The notes under the pieces: generated by a model
Told to the model about the DNA's origin: nothing
The model's database searches: none
The model's input: only the letters and a program-made list of their open reading frames with translations
DNA from: Cynocephalus volans
Taxonomy: Eukaryota > Chordata > Mammalia > Dermoptera > Cynocephalidae
Assembly (NCBI RefSeq): GCF_027409185.1
Contig: NC_084463.1
Span: 110,036,133 to 110,100,132 of the forward strand
Length of the DNA: 64,000 nt
Direction of reading: 5' to 3'
Translations under genes and position numbers: made by a program
In this document: positions 12,465 through 21,060 of the stretch, piece after piece
Numbering within the stretch: the first letter of the stretch is position 1
Layout of the letters: the number at the start of each line of letters is the position of its first letter

Positions 12465-14494
12465 AGTTTCTTCTGAGAGGTGAATTGGGCTAGTGCTAAA
12501 GAACAGGAATTTACTTTTAGATATGTATTTAAATTTTTCCCTCTGAGGAAAGTGGTAGATTAATGGATACAAAGCTATGCCAGCCACCCTTAGTGAATCA
12601 ATATACAGTATAAGCCTGTATTGAAACAACACACTGTACTTCCCAAATATGTACAAATAAATGTTTAAATAAAAATAAATAAATAGATTTCCTCCTGAGA
12701 ATGTATATTACTTTGTAATTTAAAAAATGAAGAAATCTCCCTAAATTAAGCAGCTTGTTTTCTGAATAGGTTCTAAACTTAAATGTGGTGTTGAATATTT
12801 TGATTTAGTCCTATTTCTCACCTAAGTCATCACTGAGTAGTCTTGTTTTATAGTGAATATTTTTTTACATTTCCTTAAAATAATTTTTTAAAAACATTTT
12901 ACAGAACTATACCCATCTACCAAAGGCGGACATTTTTGCCCTTGCCCTCACAGTGGTATGTGCTGCTGGTGCTGAACCTCTTCCCAGAAATGGAGACCAG
13001 TGGCATGAAATCAGACAGGGTAGATTACCTCGGATACCACAAGTACTTTCCCAAGAATTTACAGAGTTGCTGAAAGTGAGTGTTTTGTATATGAAACACT
13101 TTATTGACACTGTTCAATATTGTACTAAATTATGTATCTTTACCCTAAGTTTACTTCTCTTTTTAAGGTTATGATTCATCCAGATCCAGAGAGAAGACCT
13201 TCAGCAATGGCACTGGTAAAGCATTCAGTATTGCTATCTGCTTCTAGAAAGAGTGCAGAACAGTTACGAATAGAATTGAATGCTGAAAAGTTCAAAAATT
13301 CACTTTTACAGAAGTAAGTGAGGGTTTTTTGTTTTTGTTTTTACTTTCTTGTTCTCATAAGTTCCCAAATTTTAAAGAGGGGTGATTTAGGCTTTCTGCT
13401 CCAACAAAGGAGCAGTTTGTATGTTATACAATGAAAGTTTGGGGACTTCTGCCTTAAATTAGTATTTGACCTATCGTATTTGTGTTGTTTCTAAACCTTG
13501 AAATTATGAACTTTAAAAATGTTAAGACTAGCATATGTTTACAAGTGGTAATAGTCCCCAAACCCTAAATTGTAGTAAATGCTAAGTGACCCTGTACCAG
13601 TTTTTTTCTTCCCAGACTCTCACCAAATATTAACATTTTTCTTGTAGTGTTCTGTTCTACTTATTTTATGAAAGGATGAAATTAATGTCAATTAGTTTAG
13701 TTCTTGACTCTCATATTTGACCTGAATGACTTTTGACATTTTTGGCAAGCTGGTTGCGATGATAAAGTCTTATCAAAAGGGGAGAGATATTGGAGAGTAT
13801 TTAGTAAATAACCATAGATCACATTTCTTAATCTTTTGATTTATTGCTGCCATTTTGATTTTAACCTAATAAAACTGACTTGAAAGTACTTTATATTAAA
13901 TTTTGAGATTTAATGTTTAACTTATAAAAATTTTATATTAAATATTAAAAGGTGTATTTGCCATTGGTTTGATACTCATCATAGTTTATACAAACAGGAA
14001 GTAAGGTTTTCCTTTTGTTTCTGTTATGTAAAGATAGATTCACAGCATAAATTGGAGTTTTATTTGAAATTATTTTTTAAGACTCAAAGTCATTACTAGC
14101 ACTAGCATCTTTGTTATTTGTGTCCAAGTGTATATGATATTTTAATTCCAAAAGCACAAAATAAAATCATTTTATAGGTTTATTTGTGTAGAAGATGAAG
14201 TTTCACATTACATCTGAGGATAATGATGGCATGCAGATATCTCCCAATTGATACTACAATTTGTGTTTGGCCTCTTAGGATCTGTTCCTAGAATTAATAT
14301 ATGAGGTGAAAAGTCTTGTTTTCTATTTTTATGTTTTTAGGGAACTCAAGAAAGCCCAGATGGCAAAAGCTGCAGCTGAGGAAAGAGCACTCTTCACTGA
14401 CCGGATGGCCACTAGATCCACCACCCAGAGTAATAGAACATCTCGACTTATTGGAAAGAAAATGAACCGTTCTGTCAGCCTTACTATATACTGA
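2588..14494 (+). CDS. WEE1: WEE1 G2 checkpoint kinase, complete coding region over 11 exons
   Basis: Joined exons 2588-3154, 4557-4762, 5268-5331, 5530-5702, 6200-6321, 9697-9843, 11515-11610, 11743-11828, 12905-13075, 13168-13313 and 14341-14494 give 1932 nt, 643 codons plus stop; human WEE1 is 646. All introns are GT-AG and phases close without error. WEE1 is a nuclear kinase that phosphorylates Tyr15 of CDK1 and blocks mitotic entry. The N-terminal region (1-280) is disordered, with an acidic run of ten Glu and SP/TP sites; the Ser at residue 53 matches the PLK1 phosphodegron site of human WEE1. The kinase domain spans about 296-566: glycine loop GSGEFGSV (303-310), Lys325, alphaC Glu343, hinge Cys376, catalytic Asp423 in HMDIKPSN, and DLG (460-462) in place of DFG, the usual WEE1-family form. 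The C-terminal tail is basic. The ATG has G at -3. No defect was seen, so the gene looks functional. Confidence 0.97.
3155..4556 (+). other. WEE1: WEE1 intron 1
   Basis: Begins GTGAGG and ends CCATAG. Its first 170 bp are still inside the CpG island. No repeat or extra gene is recognised; open frames around 3277-3853 look like composition effects. Confidence 0.8.
4557..4762 (+). CDS. WEE1: WEE1 coding exon 2 (residues 190-257)
   Basis: Starts [13 protein letters not shown] and ends in the basic stretch RRRKRTYWN, a plausible part of the nuclear targeting region. The donor is GTAAGT; the last codon is split after two bases. Confidence 0.95.
5268..5331 (+). CDS. WEE1: WEE1 coding exon 3 (residues 258-279)
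   Basis: A 64-nt exon encoding the acidic stretch beginning [11 protein letters not shown] and ending RPAK. It is too short to stand out as an open frame and is placed by its splice sites and by the WEE1 protein order. Confidence 0.93.
5530..5702 (+). CDS. WEE1: WEE1 coding exon 4 (residues 280-336)
   Basis: Starts [10 protein letters not shown] and holds the glycine-rich loop GSGEFGSV and the ATP-binding Lys325 in YAIKRSKK. The donor GTATGT follows GTTGATGA; the codon is split after two bases. Confidence 0.95.
6200..6321 (+). CDS. WEE1: WEE1 coding exon 5 (residues 337-377)
   Basis: Encodes the alphaC region [13 protein letters not shown] with the Glu that pairs with the active-site Lys, then [12 protein letters not shown] and the hinge QNEYCN, whose Cys corresponds to human Cys379. 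The donor is GTGAGA. Confidence 0.95.
6322..9696 (+). other. WEE1: WEE1 intron 5 (largest, 3.4 kb)
   Basis: GT-AG intron holding mostly AT-rich DNA that I cannot assign. From about 9000 to 9620 it resembles the 3' region of an old L1. No internal gene is seen. Confidence 0.75.
9000..9620 (+). mobile_element. L1 3'-region fragment in WEE1 intron 5
   Basis: The DNA has the typical wording of mammalian L1 ORF2 end and 3' UTR in sense orientation, including the run near 9045-9090 and the distal part near 9290-9360. It carries many changes and indels, so it is old and dead. Confidence 0.55.
9697..9843 (+). CDS. WEE1: WEE1 coding exon 6 (residues 378-426)
   Basis: Encodes [14 protein letters not shown], then [19 protein letters not shown] and the catalytic loop HMDIKP with the proton-acceptor Asp423. 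The donor is GTAAGT; the Ser codon is split after one base. Confidence 0.95.
10018..10027. repeat. C10 homopolymer in intron 6
   Basis: Ten consecutive C, complementary to the G13 run about 470 bp downstream in the same intron. Confidence 0.9.
10494..10506. repeat. G13 homopolymer in intron 6
   Basis: Thirteen consecutive G after TTT. On the transcript strand such a run can stack with other G runs or pair with the upstream C10. Confidence 0.9.
10748..10836. mobile_element. TA-flanked MITE, copy 2
   Basis: Same family as 148-229: it starts TGAGGGGTCTTCAAA and ends near GATGTACCTTTG, with TA at 10746-10747 and 10837-10838. It is 89 bp because of an A-rich insertion near the left end, and it is the most diverged of the three copies. 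It sits in WEE1 intron 6. Confidence 0.7.
11515..11610 (+). CDS. WEE1: WEE1 coding exon 7 (residues 427-458)
   Basis: Encodes [13 protein letters not shown], an acidic insert EEGDEDDW and KVIFKI, leading to the DLG motif of the next exon. The donor is GTAAGA. Confidence 0.95.
   Translation, partial: VIFSYLEPQSQMLPLKKEMKMTGYPTKLFLK
11743..11828 (+). CDS. WEE1: WEE1 coding exon 8 (residues 459-487)
   Basis: Encodes [20 protein letters not shown] followed by FLANEVLQE: the metal-binding Asp460 in DLG and the activation segment. It ends on a codon boundary before GTAATT. Confidence 0.95.
11985..12340 (+). mobile_element. Old L1 3' fragment, split by a SINE
   Basis: The text on both sides of 12138-12237 reads as one L1 3' region. 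The break at the SINE shows that the SINE arrived later. Confidence 0.5.
12138..12237 (+). mobile_element. tRNA-Ile-like SINE (monomer) in WEE1 intron 8
   Basis: Starts GGGCTGGCC and carries an A-box-like TTAGTTCAGTTGG, a B-box-like region GATTTGGATCC and an A-rich tail. AGAAAATT flanks both ends as a short target duplication. The order matches tRNA-Ile folded parts, but mutations and the poly(A) tail show it is a retroposon and not a tRNA gene. Confidence 0.85.
12422..12462. repeat. (AC)n microsatellite in intron 8
   Basis: A pure run of 41 bp. Confidence 0.97.
12905..13075 (+). CDS. WEE1: WEE1 coding exon 9 (residues 488-544)
   Basis: Encodes [18 protein letters not shown] and the C-lobe segment [20 protein letters not shown] through EFTELLK. 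It is exactly 57 codons, in phase 0 at both ends. Confidence 0.95.
13168..13313 (+). CDS. WEE1: WEE1 coding exon 10 (residues 545-592)
   Basis: Encodes the end of the kinase domain, [19 protein letters not shown], and the start of the C-terminal helical tail, [13 protein letters not shown]. The donor is GTAAGT; the Lys codon is split after two bases. Confidence 0.95.
13314..14340 (+). other. WEE1: WEE1 intron 10
   Basis: GT-AG intron of 1.03 kb, AT-rich, with no recognised repeat or gene. Confidence 0.8.
14341..14494 (+). CDS. WEE1: WEE1 coding exon 11 (residues 593-643) and stop
   Basis: Encodes [18 protein letters not shown] and the basic Ser/Thr-rich C-terminus ending NRSVSLTIY, then TGA at 14492-14494. 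The end is identical in character to the vertebrate WEE1 C-terminus. Confidence 0.96.
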
Positions 14495-14771
14495 ACTACT
14501 CATTTCCCACCTCCCCCGAAAAACTGTGACAAGAGGAAGCTAGGTTGAAATCACTGCTAGAATCCAGTTTGCAATTATTGTCTTGATTGGTGTCAGTAGT
14601 TTTACTGAAATACTTTTTAGGACTTTTATTTGTGAATTACAGTTGAATACTGTATTTTGACAACCCATTGTTATATCAGGCTTTCGTCTAGTCTTACCTT
14701 TCTGTCTTCTGGAGGATGCCAGTCACTGTTGGATGTTCCACCAGCCTTTCCAGGGTTAACCACTGGTGGTG

Positions 14772-14778
14772 TGCTGCT
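14772..14778 (+). promoter_or_regulatory. WEE1: miR-15/16/195 seed match in WEE1 3' UTR (7-mer)
   Basis: TGCTGCT is the complement of seed positions 2-8 of the miR-15/16/195/424/503 family. WEE1 is an established target of this family. Use of this particular site is inference. Confidence 0.55.
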
Positions 14779-15051
14779 TATAGATTGCTGTTGCATTGTA
14801 ATAAAAGGTATCTTTCCTTGTAGTGACCTGTAAAAAGGACTCAAGGGCTTTATTACAAACATATTCTCCCTTTGAAAAGGGAAATACTAAAAGACAGTAC
14901 TACTCAGCCTTCAATGTACCTGTGTGTCAATCTTATATTTCTTTTTTATTTTTTAATTGTGAATTATACTTGTATATCCAACTGGGAGCACTTTGTAGGC
15001 ATTGCATGAACCACAGAATGATAATTCTGTGGAAGTATTGCCTTGTGAATT

Positions 15052-15059
15052 TGCTGCTA
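15052..15059 (+). promoter_or_regulatory. WEE1: miR-15/16/195 seed match in WEE1 3' UTR (8-mer)
   Basis: TGCTGCTA is a full 8-mer match to the miR-15/16 seed family, stronger than the 7-mer at 14772 and 280 bases downstream of it. Confidence 0.6.
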
Positions 15060-15088
15060 TCTTAGTTTTGTCTTTGCTGTAAAATTGT

Positions 15089-15096
15089 AGCATTAA
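15089..15096 (+). promoter_or_regulatory. WEE1: miR-155 seed match in WEE1 3' UTR (8-mer)
   Basis: AGCATTAA is an 8-mer match to the miR-155 seed. Regulation of WEE1 by miR-155 is reported knowledge; this site is the natural candidate and lies 30 bases from the 8-mer miR-16 site. Confidence 0.6.
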
Positions 15097-15144
15097 ACAA
15101 TCATCGTTTTTAATAGGCTTTCTTTTTGAAACAATTATGTGAAA

Positions 15145-15176
15145 TGTATATAGCTGCTCATGATGAAAAGCAGCTA
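15145..15176 (+). promoter_or_regulatory. WEE1: Pumilio element fused to a perfect hairpin in WEE1 3' UTR
   Basis: TGTATATA (15145-15152) fits the Pumilio consensus UGUANAUA. Its last two bases begin the stem TAGCTGCT (15151-15158), which pairs perfectly with AGCAGCTA (15169-15176) across a 10-base loop. Protein binding and hairpin might therefore compete; that is inference. Confidence 0.5.
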
Positions 15177-15406
15177 TTTGCCTTTTTTTTCCTTTGAACT
15201 TTGAAGCTAGTGCATTGGAAAAATGCACCTCCACCCCTTTGGAATGCTGTATTAATGTAGTATAATTATTACTGGTTTTGTAATTTTTTCTGATAATGTC
15301 CTTCTCTGGCTCTTTTTAAAAATGTTTCCTCTCTCCTCCCAAGGTTTGTACTTAATTGTATTGTTAGTCTGTTTTTAAATGTTTTGCCTGCTTTCTCCTC
15401 AATATT

Positions 15407-15414
15407 TGTATATA
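15407..15414 (+). promoter_or_regulatory. WEE1: Second Pumilio element in WEE1 3' UTR
   Basis: TGTATATA, a match to UGUANAUA, lies about 100 bases before the polyadenylation signal. Confidence 0.45.
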
Positions 15415-15508
15415 TAAACTCATCTTGGTAATACTGTACATAGCTGTTTGAAATGCCAGAATGACTTCTGACTATTCCAAATTTTTATCTGTGACTAGCC
15501 ATTTGACT

Positions 15509-15514
15509 AATAAA
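15509..15514 (+). terminator. WEE1: WEE1 polyadenylation signal
   Basis: The canonical hexamer AATAAA is followed within 25-50 bases by T-rich and GT-rich DNA, the usual downstream element. It is the only canonical signal at a sensible distance after the stop codon. Confidence 0.8.
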
Positions 15515-15535
15515 TATCGGCTAACATATGTTGCC

Positions 15536-17312
15536 CCCCAAAAATAGAATTTGTTTATTGTTTGTTTTCTAATTAATTTTGGTTTAAGATACCTTTGCAC
15601 TTGTCTATTTGACTTGTGTTTTATTAACATTGATTGGTATATTAAAAGTCACTCTGAGCTTACCTTAATTGTCTAAATCTTTGTGGTACCTGTTTTCTAT
15701 TTTATCTCTATTATTACTACATTGTAGAATGTAGAATATAAGGTATATAAAGTACTAAAAGCAGAGTATATTTTTGATGGACTATGAAACTTATTGACTA
15801 TTTATTGATGGGTTTTAGTCCACATTAGTTACATTTGGGATTCAAGAAAATTTACCCATCAACTTTGATATTTTTTGTCATTATAAATATTTAATAATAT
15901 TATATCACATTGCATATTATGCATATGACTTGTCAGAAATGTATAATGTAATTTAAAATAGCTTCAGATTGTTAGGTGAATATAATGGATATGACTCATG
16001 ACTTTCTAATTTGGACTGAGTCAAGAAGAGAGCTTTAAAGTAGAAAAGGTTTTAATTCTCACCAAACTAGGCAGGATTTTTAAGAAATAAGTGCAAATTG
16101 AAGAGATAAACAATACTAATTCTACTGTGACATCTTTTTTGGATGTAGATTAGAACCAGAGAGAAAGCAGTGATGACCTTTGAGCTGATAAAAATAGATG
16201 TGAGATCATTGTGCTTTGATCATGGGTACATCTTCAGGCTCTTGATTAGGGTCTATTTCTTTCTGCTAACATTTCTAACAAGCTTGATTATTTTAGTTTA
16301 TTGCATCTTAAAAAGCAAACTTTAGAGGTGTAAGATGAATTGATGCAGATAGGGAAATTAGACAAAACTTAGAAAGCTGTATGGACTAAAGCAGGTAATT
16401 TACATATTTCAGTAGCCACTGAAGACAAAGTTATAGAGAGTATAACAATTGGTGTTCATCTCTAAGTTACTGAAGTGCACTTTTCTAGTGCCCTAGCTTC
16501 AAAGAAAAATTCAGATGTTTTTCATCAAGATTTAAAGTAAATTTTTCACATACTTTTAAAGAAAGATTAAGGAGAAATAAATCTGGTGTCTGGTGTTCAA
16601 AGGGAATTCTTCAGCCATCTGAAACCTAATGTGAGAGTTGGGCTCATATTCAACATAAGATAATTTTTGTTGAGTTCCTTCTATGTGCTAACTGGTAGAC
16701 CAAAGACCAGTAAGAAGTAATCTTTGCCCACTAGGGACTTAGGATAATATAGAGGAAACCCATGTAAATATATAATGACAATAAAATGAGGTAAATGCTA
16801 TCTTGGAGGGATTGTGCAAGGTAGAGTGATTGTTAAAAGACCATACATATCTTAGAAAGGCTAGTGGTAGATTGGAGAATGAATGTTCAGAGTAGTTTGA
16901 AGGCCATAATAGTAGTAATGCAGGTAGGAGTTAGGACCTAAACTAGGACCCCATTGTGGATAGAAACAAGAGAATGGGGATTTCATTAGATAGGAATTAC
17001 TGTACTTTGAGCAGTTTTTGTTTTTGTTGAAAAGAATGAGAACTTGTTAAAACATCAGAGTTGGGGGAAGCTATAAACGCTTACATTGAAGGGTTGAAGA
17101 ATTTTCCAGAAAATTTAATTAAAATGCAAAGGTTTGTTACTGTTTGGGATAGGTATTTACCATTGATAAAACAAAAAAAAATTTTTTTAGAAAACAATTT
17201 GGTAAGAAAGAAAAATTTTAAATATTGACTGTGAAGTTGGGTAGGAAGAATCACATATTGCAGATGACTGCAAATTGAAACTGTTGCCTTAACTTTATCC
17301 TGCCAAGAATCC
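15536..17312. other. Intergenic DNA after WEE1, nothing recognised
   Basis: AT-rich sequence without coding character and without a repeat that I can name. Confidence 0.5.
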
Positions 17313-17328
17313 AAGAGCAGTACCCTTT

Positions 17329-17420
17329 TTTTGGGCAACTGGCCAGTATGAGGATCCAAACCCATGACATTGGTGTTACCAGCACCATGCTCTTCCAAGT
17401 GAGCTAATCGGCCAGCCCCT
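17329..17420 (-). mobile_element. tRNA-Ile-like SINE with perfect 16-bp target duplication
   Basis: On the - strand it reads GGGGCTGGCC, a TTAGCTCACTTGG A-box, an intermediate region with GGTAACACCAA, and a short A tail. AAGAGCAGTACCCTTT lies on both sides (17313-17328 and 17421-17436) without a mismatch, which marks a fairly recent insertion. Confidence 0.9.
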
Positions 17421-17559
17421 AAGAGCAGTACCCTTTAATTAATGAAGTAATATCTTTTGAAGAGCTAATTCTCAAGCTTTGATTTTCATTGTACTGATCG
17501 AGAGGTCAAGAAATGATGACATTTTTAAAAATTCATAACAGCTGGGTTTGGGTAATGCT

Positions 17560-17960
17560 TCACGCTGTCTCCCAATTTTTAAGCAGCAACTTCCTGACAC
17601 TAAAGTAGTTTCTCTTCCTCCCCAATTCATCAAAGCATTTCACTGACTTTAGCCAACAGATCAAAAAAGTTATTGCATCCTTGAAGTATTTTTGTGAAAA
17701 TTTCAAAGGTCAATTAAAGCAATCAACAAGGAGGACGGATCAAAAAAGAATTTTCAAAATGTTTTGAATATTGTGAAAATCATAAGTGAAGCCTGGATCT
17801 AGGAATTTGGAGGAAACTGCCTCATTTAGTATTTTTGAAGGCATTTGAGTAACATTTAAAAGCATCACTGAAACTGATTGACATTGCAGCGTGTGTGGCT
17901 CTAGAAGTTTCTCCTACAAACCTGGTAGTATTGTTAGAAATATTTCAGAAGCTCAGCAAA
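17560..17960 (+). pseudogene. Dead Tigger/pogo-type transposase remnant
   Basis: Translated pieces in shifting frames resemble the C-terminal part of pogo/Tigger transposases: KVVSLPP near 17602, a DQ followed by VIASLKYF near 17660-17695, KIISEAW near 17775-17802, and WRKLPHL near 17807-17830. Order and spacing fit the family, whose usual wording is KVVFLPP, DQGVIASFK, EAW and SWRKL. Stops and frameshifts between the pieces show it is inactive. Terminal repeats were not found, so the true ends are unknown. Confidence 0.55.
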
Positions 17961-17999
17961 GTAGATTCTTATAAAAATGGAAGAGTAAGACATTATTGA

Positions 18000-20650
18000 A
18001 ACTGTCCCTTTCCCAATGTTTAGCTTTCAAAAACTTTAAGAAGCATTCATCTGAACATCATTGAACTTTCTTTTTCTTTGTGGCAGATGACCCTAATTTT
18101 CAATGCAGTTCAAAGGTCTCTGGAATAAGGAAAAATATCTATGTACGCTCTAGGAAGATTTACCAGGAAAAGATGGTATGTTCTGTCCAAACTTCACTAA
18201 TCTAGGAGTCTATGAAATCTTGGCCAGTCCAACCCATGAAGAAAAATACCTCAAAGTAACATTTATATCATAATTTATATTGTTTAGTTTTATATGGTTA
18301 ATAAATATTTTGAAGAATATATATTAGTTTGAGTGTTGACATTTTTATGGCATGAATGGGTTTTCAGGCTTGAATTCCAATTTATGCCTACTAATCCATT
18401 ATGCCAAGTGGGAAATACAGGTTCAGTATACAACGACTCAATTTAGGATGATTATCCAGGAGAGGAGTTACCTTTTCGTAGGTGAGAATATGGAGGCTCA
18501 AGGGAGTTATATAACTTAGGAATCCTATTTAGTAAGTAGCAGAGCCAGAATTCCAGCTCAGCTCTCACAGCAACAAAGCACAGTGCTTTTTTGTCCCAGA
18601 GAAATGAAAGTTGAGGACAAATACTAACTAAAGGACAGTGCAGGCAACAAAGGAGAATAAGAAGCGGTCTGAGAGTTAGGAAAATTGGGGGGAATCTGGT
18701 GTCATGAGGACCAGAAAAAGAAGTTTGAAGGAGAAACTGATTAACTGTTACAAATGCAGAAAAGTTTAAGAAATGATTCAAAGCTCCGCGAAGACATCTA
18801 GAGTTCATTAGGAGATCTTTGCTGAACAGTGTCAGTAGAAGGAGAACAAAAGCCAGATTACAGTGGGTTAGGATGTAAATCGGATATGAGGAACTAGAGA
18901 CAGCAAGTACAAATCATTTTCAAGAAGCATGACTGAAAAAGAAAGGGAGGAGAGGGCTATAGCTAGAAGAGAATCTTCTTTGTTTTTTGTTTTTGCTATC
19001 ATTATCACCTACTACGTGCTAAGTGTTTTATATATATAATATCCTTTAATCCTTATAAGAACTCTGACAAAAACCCATTTTACACATATATTTATTGTAC
19101 TTTATCTTTTTTAGCCAGTTGAATTTAGCAGTGGGGGGTGATGGGGGTTGTGTAATCAACTACCATCAGACTGACCTACATATGATAGAGAGGTAAAATA
19201 CATTTCCCATATTACATAGCTACAAGTGTCAGGATTCAAACCTCAAGCATTTGACTGATCCACTAGCCAGATTCGTAGCAAGTCCTCTGAGCATGGAGCA
19301 GAGGAGGAATGAGTGTGGATGAGAAGTTTGAAAGTGTTTGGGGGAATGCAGGCAATGGGGGAGGGGAGAGTTCCAGCATGGTGGCCTTGCCTTTGCAGTT
19401 GGAATTCAGTCCTAGGGACTGAAATTTCCATAGGGGACTGAGGACAGACACACATGTAGGAAAGATGTCATGTCTTTCCACTGCCTTCTTTCCTTCTGAA
19501 TGAAGTGGTTAAAAAGTTTTCAAAGTATTCTATATAGCTATTTAAAGCAATGTTTCAAGGATTTTTTTTTTTTGACTTGGGGAAATGTATATGTTATAAT
19601 GTTAAAGTGAAAAAACCAGCAAGTGAAGTTGTATATGTGGGATTTTTTTTAAAGCATTAAAAGAATGGAAGGCTAACAATGGCTATCAGTTGAGTGGTGG
19701 GATTTTGGGAGTTTTTCCACTCCTTTTTCCTTTTTGAACTTTCTGTATTTTAAACACAGCCTTTATTTTGTAATCAGAGAAAAAATTAAAAATATTTCAA
19801 GTTATTAAAATGCACTTGATACAAATTGGCAAGTCACCTGGCCTGCAAAGTTTTGCCCAATGATCATGCCTGTGCTCTCCCCAAATTTCTGATAATGGAG
19901 ACCAACTCCTTGAATACAGGCGTACCTATATGATCTGGGCTGTGCCAAATGGAATTTTTCATGGAACTTTGTAGATGCTTCAATTGCTATGCTGACAAAA
20001 ATGGGGAAGCCAAACTTCCTATTGCTTGGAAAAAGCCTATTTGCAGGAGGAGAGAATGAACCAACACAAAGCAGAATGGAGAAATGAGGAGAGCAAGATC
20101 TGAGTGTTTTAGTTCCTTAAGCCAATCTTGGTTTGACTCCACGAGCCTGTATATATTCCTCTTTTTGGCTTAAGCTATTTTGATGTGTGTTTCAGTGGCT
20201 TGAAATTAAAAGAGCTTGACTAATGCAACATATTTCTCTAAACTGTCAGTCATGAATTAGATCTTCTAGATATTGTATGACTGAGAAAGGTATGCCAAAG
20301 ATCTGAGGGTTCCGGGGCTAATCCCTTTGTTGAGGTTCCTGCTGTGTCAAGAATGGCGCACGACAGCAGCAGACCCCACAGCATCTTCCCCTGGCTGCCT
20401 CATTTTCCCGGTTACACATGGTTGTAGCATCAACTTCCTGGTGGCTACTTTGTGCAAAGCACAGGCATAGCAGTTTCAGAAAGAATTTTGCTGGTAGACT
20501 TAGATCATTGCTGAACAGGATTAGACACCACACAGTTCCTTTAACAGCCAAAGAGACTTATGCAGCCAAGTGATTTGGACAATAAAATGAGTAGTTTGTT
20601 TCCTGGTCTGCCACACACTATTGCTATGAAATTCAAAGAAGGTATTCTTT
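18000..20650. other. Intergenic DNA, mainly unassigned
   Basis: Contains the MIR pieces at 18470-18565 and near 19000-19090; the rest is not recognised. Short open frames show no family features. Confidence 0.4.
18470..18565 (-). repeat. MIR SINE fragment
   Basis: The wording of the MIR core and flank (clearing of the tract GAGGCTCA..AGAGCCAGAATTC) appears in reverse orientation. The match is short and old. Confidence 0.45.
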
Positions 20651-20659
20651 TTCTTCTTT

Positions 20660-21060
20660 TTCTTTTTTAATGTAGTGGTATAGCCAATGCATGTTTTTAT
20701 TTTTAGTTTTAGGATTTTTTACTTTTTAATTGTACCTATTTGTGGGGTACAGTGTGTTGTTTCAATACATGCATATGTCGTACAATGAATCACTTAGGGC
20801 AGATAGCATATCCATCACCTAAACATTTACTTTTCTTTGTGGTAATTATGCTCAAGATCCTCTTTTCTAGCTATTTAGAAATCTACAATATAATATTATT
20901 AGCTCTATTCAGCCTAGAGCACCAGAATTTAGTCTTCCTATCTACCTGTAACTTCATATCCTTCAATTCACCTCTTCTCTCCCGCACCACCCTTCCCTTC
21001 CCAGCCTCTGGTAGCTATTATTATTCTCTCTACTTGAAAGAAGCTATCTTGAAGAAAGAA
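20660..21060 (-). mobile_element. L1 3' UTR fragment, antisense
   Basis: The stretch from TGTGGGGTACAGTG (about 20741) through 20790-20960 has the well-known wording of L1 3' UTRs read backwards, ending with the CAGCCTCTGGTAGC segment near 21002-21015. A T-rich run at its left end corresponds to the tail. Confidence 0.7.

Larger units (their letters stand above)
11829..12904 (+). other. WEE1: WEE1 intron 8
   Basis: GT-AG intron built largely of an old sense L1 3' fragment (about 11985-12340) that a tRNA-like SINE (12138-12237) has split, plus a CA microsatellite at 12422-12462. Confidence 0.75.
14495..15535 (+). other. WEE1: WEE1 3' UTR
   Basis: About 1.04 kb from the stop codon to the expected cleavage site some 20 bases after the AATAAA at 15509-15514. 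It contains two miR-15/16-family seed matches, one miR-155 seed match, two Pumilio elements and a perfect 8-bp-stem hairpin, listed separately. The exact cleavage position is inferred. Confidence 0.85.
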
